64,000 bases of DNA, taken from positions 310,001 through 374,000 of the forward strand of contig NZ_RWIT01000001.1 in assembly GCF_003944715.1 (NCBI RefSeq), given 5' to 3'. This stretch comes from Hymenobacter rigui (GTDB lineage: Bacteria; Bacteroidota; Bacteroidia; Cytophagales; Hymenobacteraceae). Under the pieces are notes generated by a model. That model saw nothing but the letters and a program-made list of their open reading frames with translations. It did not search any database and was not told the origin of the DNA. Below are positions 17,527 through 25,471 of the stretch, in pieces; the first letter of the stretch is position 1; every line of letters begins with the position of its first letter. The position numbers and the translations under genes are program-made.

Positions 17527-19644
17527 CTAGCCTTTGGGGGCGGCCGGCTTGCGGGGGCGGGCAGCCGGCTTTTTATTCAGGGTTTTCAGGTAGGCGTAGG
17601 TATCGAACTGGGAGCGGATGCGGCCCTGCTCGGCGGCCTGGTCCTGGCCCAGGAAGTTGTTCTGCCAGTCGCGGGCCTTCACGTTGTCCTGGCGCTGCAG
17701 GTCCAGCAGGTGGCGCACTTCGGCTTTCAGCTCGGGCTGCAGAATGGGGAAGGCTACTTCCACGCGGCGGTCCAGGTTGCGGGCCATCCAGTCGGAGGAA
17801 GCCACATACACCTTCTCATCGCCGCCGTTGCCGAACACGTACACCCGGGCGTGCTCCAGAAACCGGTCCACCATGCCGCGCTGCTGAATGTTGGTGCTCT
17901 GGCCGGCCAGCTCCGGAATCAGGCAAGAAATGCCCCGGATGAGCAGCTCCACCCGCACGCCGGCCTCACTGGCCTCGTAGAGCTTCAGAATCATGCGGTC
18001 ATCCTGCAGGGCATTCAGCTTGAGAATGATGTAGGCATCCTCGCCGCGGCGGGCCCGCTCAATTTCGGCATCCACCAGCGCCACCAGCTTCTCGCGCAGC
18101 TCGAAGGGGGCCACCAGCAGATGCTGGAACATGCCCGCTTTGTCCTGCCGGTCGTGGAAGTAGCGGAATACCTCGGCTACCTCCCGCGTGATTTCGGGGT
18201 TGGCGGTAAATAGGCCGTGGTCGGCGTAAATCTCGCTGGTTTTCTCGTTGAAGTTGCCGGTACTCAGATAGGCGTACAGCTGGTTGTGGCCCTCCTCGGC
18301 GCGGGTAATAAGCAACAGCTTGCTGTGCACTTTCAGGTCCGGGATGCCGAAGATGACGTTGGCTCCGGCCTTCTGCAGCTTCTCGGCCCAGAACATGTTG
18401 CTTTCCTCGTCGAAGCGGGCTTTCAACTCCACCACCACCGTTACCTGCTTACCGTTTTTCACGGCTTTCAGCAGGGCTTTGGCTACTTCGCTCTTGCCGG
18501 CCACCCGGTACAGCGTCATGCTGATGCCGCTGACCTGCGGATCCTTGGCAGCCTCCGTGAGCAGGCGCGTCACGTAATCGAACGACTGGTAGGGCGGGTG
18601 CAGCAGATGGTCGCGCTGGGCAATGGCGGGCAGCATGGGGCCGGTGCGGGGCAGGGTGGGCTGGGGCAGCGGGGGCATGGGCGCGTACTGCAGCCGGGCC
18701 AGCCCGAAATCGGGGAAGCCGAAGAAGTCGCGGAAGTTGTGGTAGCGGCTGCCCTCCACCAGCTCCTCCTTGCCGATGCCGGTTTTCTGCATCACGGCCC
18801 GCAGCACCTCCTTGGGCATGGCGGGGTCATACAGCAAACGGGCCGGGAAGCCGGTTTCGCGCTTCTGCAGGCTACTCTTGATTTTGGCCAGCAGGTTGCC
18901 CGATACCTCCTCCTGAATGTCCAGCTCGGCGTCGCGGGAGAGCTTGATGGCGTGCACCTGCACCTTCTGGTACTTCGGGAACAGCTCCCAGGCGCAGCAC
19001 CGGATTACGTCGTCCAGGAACATTACATAGTGTTCCTGGCCCACATCGGGCAGGCGTACGAAGCGGCTGCCGTGGCGCTTGGTGGGTAGCTCCATGGCCA
19101 CTACCCGCTCAGCGTCGTGCTTTTTGCGGTTTTCGGGCTGGCTGAGCAGAAAGGTGAGGTACACGCTCTGGTCGCGCAGGAACAAGTGGTGCAGGTTCTC
19201 GTCCAAAATGATAGGCGAGAGCAAATCCTGCACGTTGTCGCGGAAATACTGCTGCACCCACTGGTGCTGCTCCTCATCCAGGTCGTGCTCCGAAATCAGG
19301 TGGATGTGCTCCTGGCGCAGGCCCGGCAGAATCTGGTTGCGGAACGTGTCGCCGAACTCCTGCTGCTGGCGGCCCACTTCCTGCAGCAGGTCGTGGAGCT
19401 GTTCGGTGGGGTCTTCGCCCAGCTTGGCGCGGGTTTTCTTTTTCAGCTTCACCAGACGGCGCAGCGTAGCCACGCGCACCTTGAAGTACTCATCCAGGTT
19501 GCTGCTGAAGATGGCCAGAAACTTGATGCGCTCCAGCAGGGGCACTTCAGGGTTTTGCGCTTCCTGCAGCACGCGGCGGTTAAACGTCAGCCAGCTCAGC
19601 TCGCGGTTCAGCAGCCGGGGCTGCGCCTGTTTGGTTTCGGACAT
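17527..19644 (-). CDS. ppk1: Polyphosphate kinase 1
   Basis: 705 residues, the usual PPK1 length. It builds inorganic polyphosphate from the gamma-phosphate of ATP. The order is N-terminal domain (RLLNRELSWLTFNRRVLQEA), head domain, then two phospholipase-D-like catalytic domains. The autophosphorylated histidine (E. coli H435) is present in DLKVHSKLLLI. The second histidine studied in E. coli (H454) is tyrosine here, at identical spacing (YAYLSTGNFNEKTSEIY). The C-terminal catalytic half is intact (LIRGISCLIPEL, SDWMARNLDRRVEVAFP). A lysine/proline-rich tail ends the protein. A SixA-like phosphatase gene lies upstream in the same direction, separated by a long imperfect inverted repeat. Confidence 0.95.
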   Translation of the reverse strand: MSETKQAQPRLLNRELSWLTFNRRVLQEAQNPEVPLLERIKFLAIFSSNLDEYFKVRVATLRRLVKLKKKTRAKLGEDPTEQLHDLLQEVGRQQQEFGDTFRNQILPGLRQEHIHLISEHDLDEEQHQWVQQYFRDNVQDLLSPIILDENLHHLFLRDQSVYLTFLLSQPENRKKHDAERVVAMELPTKRHGSRFVRLPDVGQEHYVMFLDDVIRCCAWELFPKYQKVQVHAIKLSRDAELDIQEEVSGNLLAKIKSSLQKRETGFPARLLYDPAMPKEVLRAVMQKTGIGKEELVEGSRYHNFRDFFGFPDFGLARLQYAPMPPLPQPTLPRTGPMLPAIAQRDHLLHPPYQSFDYVTRLLTEAAKDPQVSGISMTLYRVAGKSEVAKALLKAVKNGKQVTVVVELKARFDEESNMFWAEKLQKAGANVIFGIPDLKVHSKLLLITRAEEGHNQLYAYLSTGNFNEKTSEIYADHGLFTANPEITREVAEVFRYFHDRQDKAGMFQHLLVAPFELREKLVALVDAEIERARRGEDAYIILKLNALQDDRMILKLYEASEAGVRVELLIRGISCLIPELAGQSTNIQQRGMVDRFLEHARVYVFGNGGDEKVYVASSDWMARNLDRRVEVAFPILQPELKAEVRHLLDLQRQDNVKARDWQNNFLGQDQAAEQGRIRSQFDTYAYLKTLNKKPAARPRKPAAPKG

Positions 19645-19659
19645 AGGGGAGGAGGTAAA

Positions 19660-19790
19660 AGTGAGGAGCTAGGAGCCAAGAGCTAGGAGTTAGAAGTGGG
19701 AAAGCAGAAGTAGTAGAACACCCAAGTGCTGCTGACTTCCAACTTTTACCTTCTAGCTCCTGACTCCTGGCTCCTAGCTCCTACTCCTTA
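19660..19790. repeat. Long imperfect inverted repeat (ctaggagc family)
   Basis: Left part 19662-19696 (aggagctaggagccaagagc...) and right part about 19750-19786 (its near complement, ...ctggctcctagctcctact) match at roughly 32 of 36 positions. The element fills the gap between sixA-like and ppk1. Confidence 0.7.
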
Positions 19791-20279
19791 CTGGTTTTTC
19801 GGTTTGTCGAAGAAGTAGTATTCGGCGTTGGCCCGGTCAACCTGCGCCCAACTGGCGGTGTTGAATTTCAGACACACGATGCTGGCGGTGGGCATTTCGG
19901 GAATTTCGCTGGGGGAGAGTAGGTTGGCAAACTCCGTGAGGGTGTTGTTATGGCCCACCAGTAGTACCGACTTGGCCGCATCGGGCAGCTGCTTCACTAC
20001 GGTCAGCAAATCGGGCACGGAGGCTTCGTAAATGTTCTCCACCACCTCAATCTTGTCAGCCGGGTACTCCAGCTCGTGGGCGACCAGCGCGGCGGTGCTC
20101 ATGGCGCGCACGGCGGGGGAGCATACCAGCAGATCCAGCTGTATGTCGCGCTTTTTCAGGGCCTGGCCCATCAGCGGAGCATCGTCGCGGCCCCGGTCGT
20201 TGAGGGGGCGCTGCTTGTCGCTCAAGTCATCGAAGCTCCAGCTGGATTTGGCGTGGCGCATTAAGTAGAGGGTCTTCAT
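19788..20279 (-). CDS. SixA-type histidine phosphatase
   Basis: 163 residues of the histidine phosphatase (phosphoglycerate-mutase-like) superfamily, short SixA branch. The active-site LMRHAKSSW gives the phospho-accepting histidine H8. The second histidine lies in LLVGHNNTLTEFA. The arginine of CSPAVRAMSTA and the acidic residue in YEA complete the pocket. SixA in E. coli removes phosphate from phospho-histidine proteins. Being next to polyphosphate kinase may hint at a shared phosphate theme, but they are not obviously one operon. Family call strong, substrate unknown. Confidence 0.88.
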   Translation of the reverse strand: MKTLYLMRHAKSSWSFDDLSDKQRPLNDRGRDDAPLMGQALKKRDIQLDLLVCSPAVRAMSTAALVAHELEYPADKIEVVENIYEASVPDLLTVVKQLPDAAKSVLLVGHNNTLTEFANLLSPSEIPEMPTASIVCLKFNTASWAQVDRANAEYYFFDKPKNQ

Positions 20280-20376
20280 AGGAGTTGGGAGCGGAACGGT
20301 AGGCAGGCCTCTTTACTGCGACTTTGCAAAAAGGTTATGCTCCGCCGGCGGGTTGTGGCAGCGGAGCCGGCGCAAA

Positions 20377-20407
20377 AAAAGACCTGCCCCGAAGGAGCAG
20401 GTCTTTT
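20377..20407 (-). terminator. Terminator of the GEVED-type M43 protease gene
   Basis: Arms aaaagacctgc and gcaggtctttt; on the minus strand the stem is followed by a run of T (plus-strand caaaaaaag). Confidence 0.8.
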
Positions 20408-20444
20408 ATCTGAAAAACAGCCTGAAACAGGGCGTTTTTCCTGG

Positions 20445-22151
20445 TTATTCTTTCACGAAGCGCTGGTGCGTTACCTGCTGCCCATCGGCAATGCGCAGGG
20501 TATACACGCCTTTGGCCAGGTTGCCTACGTTCAGCAGGTTGCCGTCGAAGGATACCTGCTTCATCTGCGCGCCGCGCACATCGTACACCGTTACCTGCAC
20601 GGCTTTGTTGTCGATGGCCGAGGGAACCTCAATGTTCAGCACGTCGGTAGCGGGGTTGGGGTAGATGCGGTAGCCGGCCGACTCAGCCGTAGCCACGCCC
20701 TGACGAGCCACGCCGCCTGAAATGGTGATGCTGTAGTCCTCGGTTTCGCCGTAGCTGTAGCTGCCGCAGCTGGTAGTAGCCGAAGCGTCGCTCATCACGA
20801 TGCGCATGCGGGTTTTACCGCTCTTGGCCGTAGTAGGTACCGTGAAGGTGCTGGTGAGGGTGCTGGCCGAAGCGCTGCTGCGGCTGGCTACCAACTCACC
20901 CGAGTCGATGAAGTCACCGTCCTGGTTGTAGTCGATATACACTTTCCAGTACTCGGTGTAGGCCGTAGAGGCGTAGCCAGCCGAGTAGCTGATGGTCTGC
21001 GACGAACCGGCCGTTACCGTGGTGCCCAGGGCCGTGCCGTCGTAGTAGCCGGCGTTGGCACCCGAGGTGCGGCTGATGGAGCCGAGCTGCACCAAATCAA
21101 TCCACTCATACGATACGCTAGTGCCTTTGCTGGCGCAATACGTGGGCGTAGTAGGCGTGGTACCGCCGCCGGGAGCCGTGCCGCCGTTGGAGGTAGTGAG
21201 GCCTACGCGGGCACCACCGGCTGCAAACAGCGCGTTCATGCGAGCCGACTGGCCGTTGGAGAACATATACATGCAGGCATCGTCCACGTAGTCCATGTAG
21301 TTCATGAACATGTCGCCGTTGCTGCCGTTGGAGCAGGTCACGTGCGGGAAAGAGGGGCAGCCGTAGTTGCTGGTCTGCTGGGTGGGCGTGTCCGATACTA
21401 GGTCGTTGCCGCAATTGGCATCGCCCCAGATGTGGCGCAGGTTCAGCCAGTGGCCCACTTCGTGCGTGGCCGTGCGGCCCAAATTGAACGGAGCTGACGA
21501 CGAGCCGCCCCGTCCGAAGGCTGAACTCAGAATAACTACGCCATCGGTGCTGGCGGCACCGCCGGGAAACTGCGCGTAACCCAATACACCGCCCGACAGG
21601 TTGCACACCCACAGGTTCAGATATTTGGTGGCATCCCAGGCGTTGAGGCCGCCGGTGGCGGTGCTTTTCATCTTGTCATCGGTACCCCAGCTGGTGGTAG
21701 TTACCGATTTCCGCTCGATACCGGTGGTGGAGGCCCCGGCCGGGGTCTGCTTGGCCAGTACGAACTGGATGCCCACGTTGGCAGCCAGGCCGGCAAAGGC
21801 CGAGGGCGTTTTGCTGGCGTCGGCGTTCAGCTTGTTGAAGTCCTCGTTCAGCACAGCAATCTGCGACTGAATTTGGGCATCCGAAATGTTCTGAGCAGTC
21901 GTGTTGTACAGCACGTGCACTACCACCGGAATGGTTACTACGGCTGAGGTGCGCTGGGCTACGGGGTTAGCAATGAAATTCTGGGTCTGGCCTTCAATGG
22001 CTGCCAGGCGCTGGGCCATGGCCGGGTCGGCGGCGAGCTGTTGGGCTAAGTTTTCCATGGTGGAACACTGCCGTACTTTCTGGGCTTCCGCCGTGAGCGA
22101 AGCCCCCAGACCCAGGCAAGCCAGTGCCAAGGAGTAAATAGTTTTTTTCAT
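20445..22151 (-). CDS. Secreted M43 zinc metalloprotease with GEVED domain and T9SS sorting signal
   Basis: 568 residues with a signal peptide (ends TAEAQ). The M43 (pappalysin/cytophagalysin) catalytic domain spans about 65-310, with zinc site H230-E-V-G-H234-x5-H240 and Met-turn MNYMDY. Residues about 345-475 form a GEVED domain (DYNQDGDFIDSGE, SYGETEDYSI). Residues 490-568 are a type IX secretion C-terminal signal (YRIYPNPATDVLNIEV ... GVYTLRIADG). It should be exported across the outer membrane and possibly surface-anchored, acting on protein substrates. It is tandem with a paralogue upstream; their catalytic cores share a near-identical 189-bp block. Confidence 0.92.
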   Translation of the reverse strand: MKKTIYSLALACLGLGASLTAEAQKVRQCSTMENLAQQLAADPAMAQRLAAIEGQTQNFIANPVAQRTSAVVTIPVVVHVLYNTTAQNISDAQIQSQIAVLNEDFNKLNADASKTPSAFAGLAANVGIQFVLAKQTPAGASTTGIERKSVTTTSWGTDDKMKSTATGGLNAWDATKYLNLWVCNLSGGVLGYAQFPGGAASTDGVVILSSAFGRGGSSSAPFNLGRTATHEVGHWLNLRHIWGDANCGNDLVSDTPTQQTSNYGCPSFPHVTCSNGSNGDMFMNYMDYVDDACMYMFSNGQSARMNALFAAGGARVGLTTSNGGTAPGGGTTPTTPTYCASKGTSVSYEWIDLVQLGSISRTSGANAGYYDGTALGTTVTAGSSQTISYSAGYASTAYTEYWKVYIDYNQDGDFIDSGELVASRSSASASTLTSTFTVPTTAKSGKTRMRIVMSDASATTSCGSYSYGETEDYSITISGGVARQGVATAESAGYRIYPNPATDVLNIEVPSAIDNKAVQVTVYDVRGAQMKQVSFDGNLLNVGNLAKGVYTLRIADGQQVTHQRFVKE

Positions 22152-22246
22152 ACGTGTTGTGTAGAAGGTTGTGGTAAGAGGGTGAAAAGGAACGGGTTGA
22201 AAACAGGTGTGTTGGTTGTGAGAAAAGGGAACGAATGGGCAAATTA

Positions 22247-22260
22247 TTGAAAATATTCAA
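22247..22260. promoter_or_regulatory. TTGAAAATATTCAA element upstream of the first M43 gene
   Basis: A 14-bp near-palindrome about 95 bp upstream of the start codon, in an AT-rich leader. A close match lies upstream of the paralogue (23738-23752). Shared upstream elements of two co-oriented paralogues suggest a common promoter or operator; this is inference. Confidence 0.4.
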
Positions 22261-22331
22261 ATAAATAACACATACATTGATTGATATGATAAAATATTGG
22301 TTGAAAAAGGCTGTTGGTTATAGAAGGTCGT

Positions 22332-22393
22332 AAAACCAAAAACAGTCCGCCCGGCCTGACAGCTGTCAGGCCGGGCGGACTGTTTTTGGTTTT
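22332..22393. terminator. 62-bp perfect palindrome ending the second M43 gene
   Basis: The sequence is exactly self-complementary about cag|ctg, each arm 31 bp (aaaaccaaaaacagtccgcc...). The A-rich outer arm gives a T-rich tail on the minus strand. It begins 2 bp after the stop of the gene to its right, so it is most simply a very strong terminator. Confidence 0.8.
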
Positions 22394-22395
22394 GG

Positions 22396-23679
22396 TTACT
22401 GCTTCTGGAAGCGCTGGTGCTGCACGTTCACGCCATCCGTGAGCACTACCTGGTAGTAGCCGGCGGGCAGGTTGGTTACGTCCAGGGTGCCATTGTCGGA
22501 GGTGCGGGCCTGCTTCATCTCGAAGCCGCGCAGATCATACACTTTAGCAGTCCAGTTGCTGGCGGGCGTATCCATGGCCGTGCGGATACTGATCTGGTCA
22601 GTAGCCGGGTTGGGGTACAGCTTCATCGACTCCATGGTAGTGGCGGTAGCCACCAGCGGAGCCGTAGCGCCGTTGGAGGTGAGCAGAGAAGCACGGGCGC
22701 CGCCAGTAGCAAACAGCGCGTTCATGCGGCTGGACTGACCCGTGGTGAACATGTACATGCAGGCGTCATCGGTGTAGTCCATGTAGTTCATGAACATGTC
22801 GCCGTTGCTGCCGTTGGAGCAGGTCACGTGTGGGAACGAAGGGCAGCCGTAGTTGCTGGTCTGCTGGGTGGGCGTGTCCGATACTAGGTCGTTGCCGCAA
22901 TTGGCATCGCCCCAGATGTGGCGCAGGTTCAGCCAGTGGCCCACTTCGTGCGTGGCCGTGCGGCCTTTATCGTAGGGTACGGATGAGCCGCCGGGCAGCG
23001 AGGAATACAGAATTACCACACCATCGGTGCTGGCCGTGCCGCCGGGGAACTGCGCGTAGCCCAGCAGGCCCTGGCCCAGATTGCACACCCAGATGTTGAG
23101 GTACTTGCTGGTATCCCAGGCATCGTCGCCGCCACGCTTGGAGTTTTTCACGGCGTCATTAGTGCTCCAAGAGCTCACTTTCGTGGATTTGTGGATGATG
23201 CCCGTAGTGGCGGCGCCGGTGGGAGTCCGCTTAGCCAGAACAAACTGGATGTTGGTATTGGCTGCCAGTCCGGAGAAGGCGGCCGGTACCTTGTTGATAT
23301 CGGCGTTCAGCTTAGCGTAATCCTGGTTCAGCACGTTAATCTGAGACTGCACCTGGGCATCGGATACGTTCTGGGCGGAGGTGTTGTACAGCACGTGCAC
23401 TACCACTGGAATGCTAACGGTAGCAGCGGTGCGCTGGGCCACGCCGTTGGCCAGGAAGCGGTTGGTCTGGGCTTCAATGCTGGCCATGCGGGTAGCCATG
23501 GCCGGGTCGGCGGCCAGCTGGGCGTTCAGCACATCCATGGTAGCGCAGGGGCGGCCCTTCGTAACCTCAGGCTGCTGACCCAGGGTGGGGAGTGCCGCCC
23601 GCAGGCTGGTTTGTGCCGAAGCAGATACGGATGCAAAGCAGGCCAGGCCTAACGACAGGGAGTAGAGGGTTTTCTTCAT
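22396..23679 (-). CDS. Secreted M43 zinc metalloprotease, short form, with T9SS sorting signal
   Basis: 427 residues with a signal peptide (ends SVSASAQ). It has the same M43 catalytic domain as the downstream paralogue (THEVGHWLNLRHIWGDANC, MNYMDYTDDACMYMF) but lacks the GEVED domain. The core is joined directly to a C-terminal T9SS signal (MKLYPNPATDQISI ... AGYYQVVLTDG). It carries its own terminator palindrome, so the two proteases are separate transcription units despite tandem order. Substrates unknown. Confidence 0.92.
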   Translation of the reverse strand: MKKTLYSLSLGLACFASVSASAQTSLRAALPTLGQQPEVTKGRPCATMDVLNAQLAADPAMATRMASIEAQTNRFLANGVAQRTAATVSIPVVVHVLYNTSAQNVSDAQVQSQINVLNQDYAKLNADINKVPAAFSGLAANTNIQFVLAKRTPTGAATTGIIHKSTKVSSWSTNDAVKNSKRGGDDAWDTSKYLNIWVCNLGQGLLGYAQFPGGTASTDGVVILYSSLPGGSSVPYDKGRTATHEVGHWLNLRHIWGDANCGNDLVSDTPTQQTSNYGCPSFPHVTCSNGSNGDMFMNYMDYTDDACMYMFTTGQSSRMNALFATGGARASLLTSNGATAPLVATATTMESMKLYPNPATDQISIRTAMDTPASNWTAKVYDLRGFEMKQARTSDNGTLDVTNLPAGYYQVVLTDGVNVQHQRFQKQ

Positions 23680-23737
23680 GTGTAAACGGAACGGGTGGTT
23701 GTGAAATATTAAAGTGTGCAGTGAATATACGATTTGA

Positions 23738-23752
23738 TTGAAAATTTTTCAA
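23738..23752. promoter_or_regulatory. TTGAAAATTTTTCAA element upstream of the second M43 gene
   Basis: A 15-bp near-palindrome about 60 bp before the start codon. On the minus strand TTTG is followed 20 bp later by TATATTCA, near the Bacteroidota -33/-7 promoter pattern. It matches the element upstream of the paralogue. Confidence 0.4.
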
Positions 23753-23820
23753 ACAAATGCCTGTTGCATTACGGAATGTTTGGAGAAATGTTAATAGAGT
23801 TGAAAAATAAGTCACAAAAA

Positions 23821-23842
23821 AACCCGGCTATTTAACCGGGTT
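23821..23842 (-). terminator. Terminator of hflX
   Basis: Stem aacccgg/ccgggtt with an 8-nt loop; on the minus strand it runs into seven T residues. It is 29 bp past the hflX stop. Confidence 0.8.
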
Positions 23843-23870
23843 CCTTGTTGCTCAGGCAAATACTGTTTTA

Positions 23871-25211
23871 CTACTCTGCTGAATAGCCGGTATCGGAGGC
23901 GGGCGTGTACCAGCTGTTCGGGGACAGGGCCGCTACGTGGCGCACCAGCAGAGCCCGTAGCTCATCGATGTTCTCCCGGTCTTTGGCCGAAATGAAAATT
24001 ACTGGGTCGTGGAGCTTGGCCATGTAGGTGGCTTTGAGCTGTTCCAGGGAGGGGCGGGGTGCCGGGGCATCCTCATCTTCATCCTCATTCATCTCATCGA
24101 AGCCGCCGTGGTGCTCCGTTTCGGCTTCGGGGTTGTACTGGTCGATTTTGTTGAACACCAGCAACATGGGCTTGTCGGCGGCCTGAATGTCCTTCAGGGT
24201 ATCATTCACCACGGCAATGTGCTCCTCAAACGAGGGGTGGGAAATATCCACTACGTGCACCAGCAAATCAGCCTCCCGGATTTCATCCAGCGTGCTTTTG
24301 AAGCTCTCGATGAGGCGGGTGGGCAGTTTGCGGATAAACCCTACGGTGTCGGACAGCAGGAACGGCACGGTGTCGAGTACCACTTTGCGCACGGTGGAAT
24401 CGACGGTGGCGAAGAGCTTGTTTTCGGCAAACACATCGGCCCGACTCAGCAGGTTCATGATGGTGCTTTTGCCCACGTTGGTGTAGCCCACCAGCGCCAC
24501 GCGCACCATGCCGGTGCGGGATTTGCGCTGGGTCTGGCTTTGCTTGTCCAGGTCCTTGAGACGCTCTTTCAGGAAGCTGATCCGGTCCCGCACAACGCGA
24601 CGGTCCGTTTCAATTTCGGTTTCACCCGGGCCCCGCTGGGCCACGCCGCCGCCGCGCTGCTTGTCCAGGTGAGTCCAGAGGCCGGTGAGGCGGGGCAGCA
24701 GGTACTGGTACTGGGCCAGCTCCACCTGCGTTTGGGCCGTGGCCGATTTGGCCCGGCTGGCGAAGATGTCGATGATGAGCAGGCTGCGGTCCACAATCTT
24801 GACTTTCAGCTCGGCTTCCAGATTGCGCAGCTGGGAGGGCGAGAGGTCGTCGTCGAAGATGACCATGCTGGCCTTACTGTGCTGCACGTAGGCCTTGATT
24901 TCCTCCAGCTTGCCCTCGCCCACAAACGTGCGGATGTCGGGCTTGTCGAGGCGCTGCACAAAGCGTTGGGTAACGGTAGCGCCAGCAGTTTCGGCCAGAA
25001 ACGCCAGCTCATCCAGGTATTCTTGGGTGCGGGCGTTGGCCTGGCGCTTATCGGGCACAGCCACCAGCACGGCGGTTTCGGCTTCCTGCTGGGTTTCGTA
25101 AGTGGCGTCTTTGTTGCCCTTGGCCAGGATGCGGCCGGCGCGGCCTTTTACCGTGTCAACGGTGCCGGGATGGCGGGTGCTGTTCTGGCGGGGTTTAGAT
25201 TCTTTGGCCAT
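23871..25211 (-). CDS. hflX: GTPase HflX (ribosome-splitting factor)
   Basis: 446 residues from ATG 25211 (the longer upstream frame adds an implausible leader). The N-terminal HflX domain includes FVGEGKLEEIKAYV and the long coiled helices with GPGETEIETDRRVV. The GTPase domain has G1 GYTNVGKST, G3 DTVGFIRKLP and G4 NKID. A C-terminal acidic loop (DEMNEDEDEDAP) precedes SAKDRENIDELR (G5). HflX splits stalled or hibernating 70S ribosomes after stress. It stands alone with a terminator behind it. Confidence 0.95.
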   Translation of the reverse strand: MAKESKPRQNSTRHPGTVDTVKGRAGRILAKGNKDATYETQQEAETAVLVAVPDKRQANARTQEYLDELAFLAETAGATVTQRFVQRLDKPDIRTFVGEGKLEEIKAYVQHSKASMVIFDDDLSPSQLRNLEAELKVKIVDRSLLIIDIFASRAKSATAQTQVELAQYQYLLPRLTGLWTHLDKQRGGGVAQRGPGETEIETDRRVVRDRISFLKERLKDLDKQSQTQRKSRTGMVRVALVGYTNVGKSTIMNLLSRADVFAENKLFATVDSTVRKVVLDTVPFLLSDTVGFIRKLPTRLIESFKSTLDEIREADLLVHVVDISHPSFEEHIAVVNDTLKDIQAADKPMLLVFNKIDQYNPEAETEHHGGFDEMNEDEDEDAPAPRPSLEQLKATYMAKLHDPVIFISAKDRENIDELRALLVRHVAALSPNSWYTPASDTGYSAE

Positions 25212-25336
25212 AGTCGGGAAGGTCGGGAGGGAAAACGAAAGCCCACCAAGCGGCAGGCTTCCGATAACGTAGTACGGCAAAGGTAGGAGTTGGGTGGTTA
25301 GGTGGTTGGATAGTTAGATGGTTGGGGGGGGAGGTT

Positions 25337-25424
25337 CTGTCATCCTGAGCTTGCGAAGGACCTTATCCTGCCTGAAAGGAACTGTTATAACGTAATAAGG
25401 TCCTTCGCAAGCTCAGGATGACAG
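25337..25424. repeat. Inverted repeat of the GTCATCCTGAGC family
   Basis: 30-bp exact arms (25337-25366, 25395-25424), starting ctgtcatcctgagcttgcga. It is nested in a weaker outer inverted repeat made of ggtggttgg-type sequence (about 25290-25325 and 25433-25469). Confidence 0.85.
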
Positions 25425-25471
25425 GGCCTATCAACCACTACCTGCCCACTAACCACCCAACCACCTAACGA

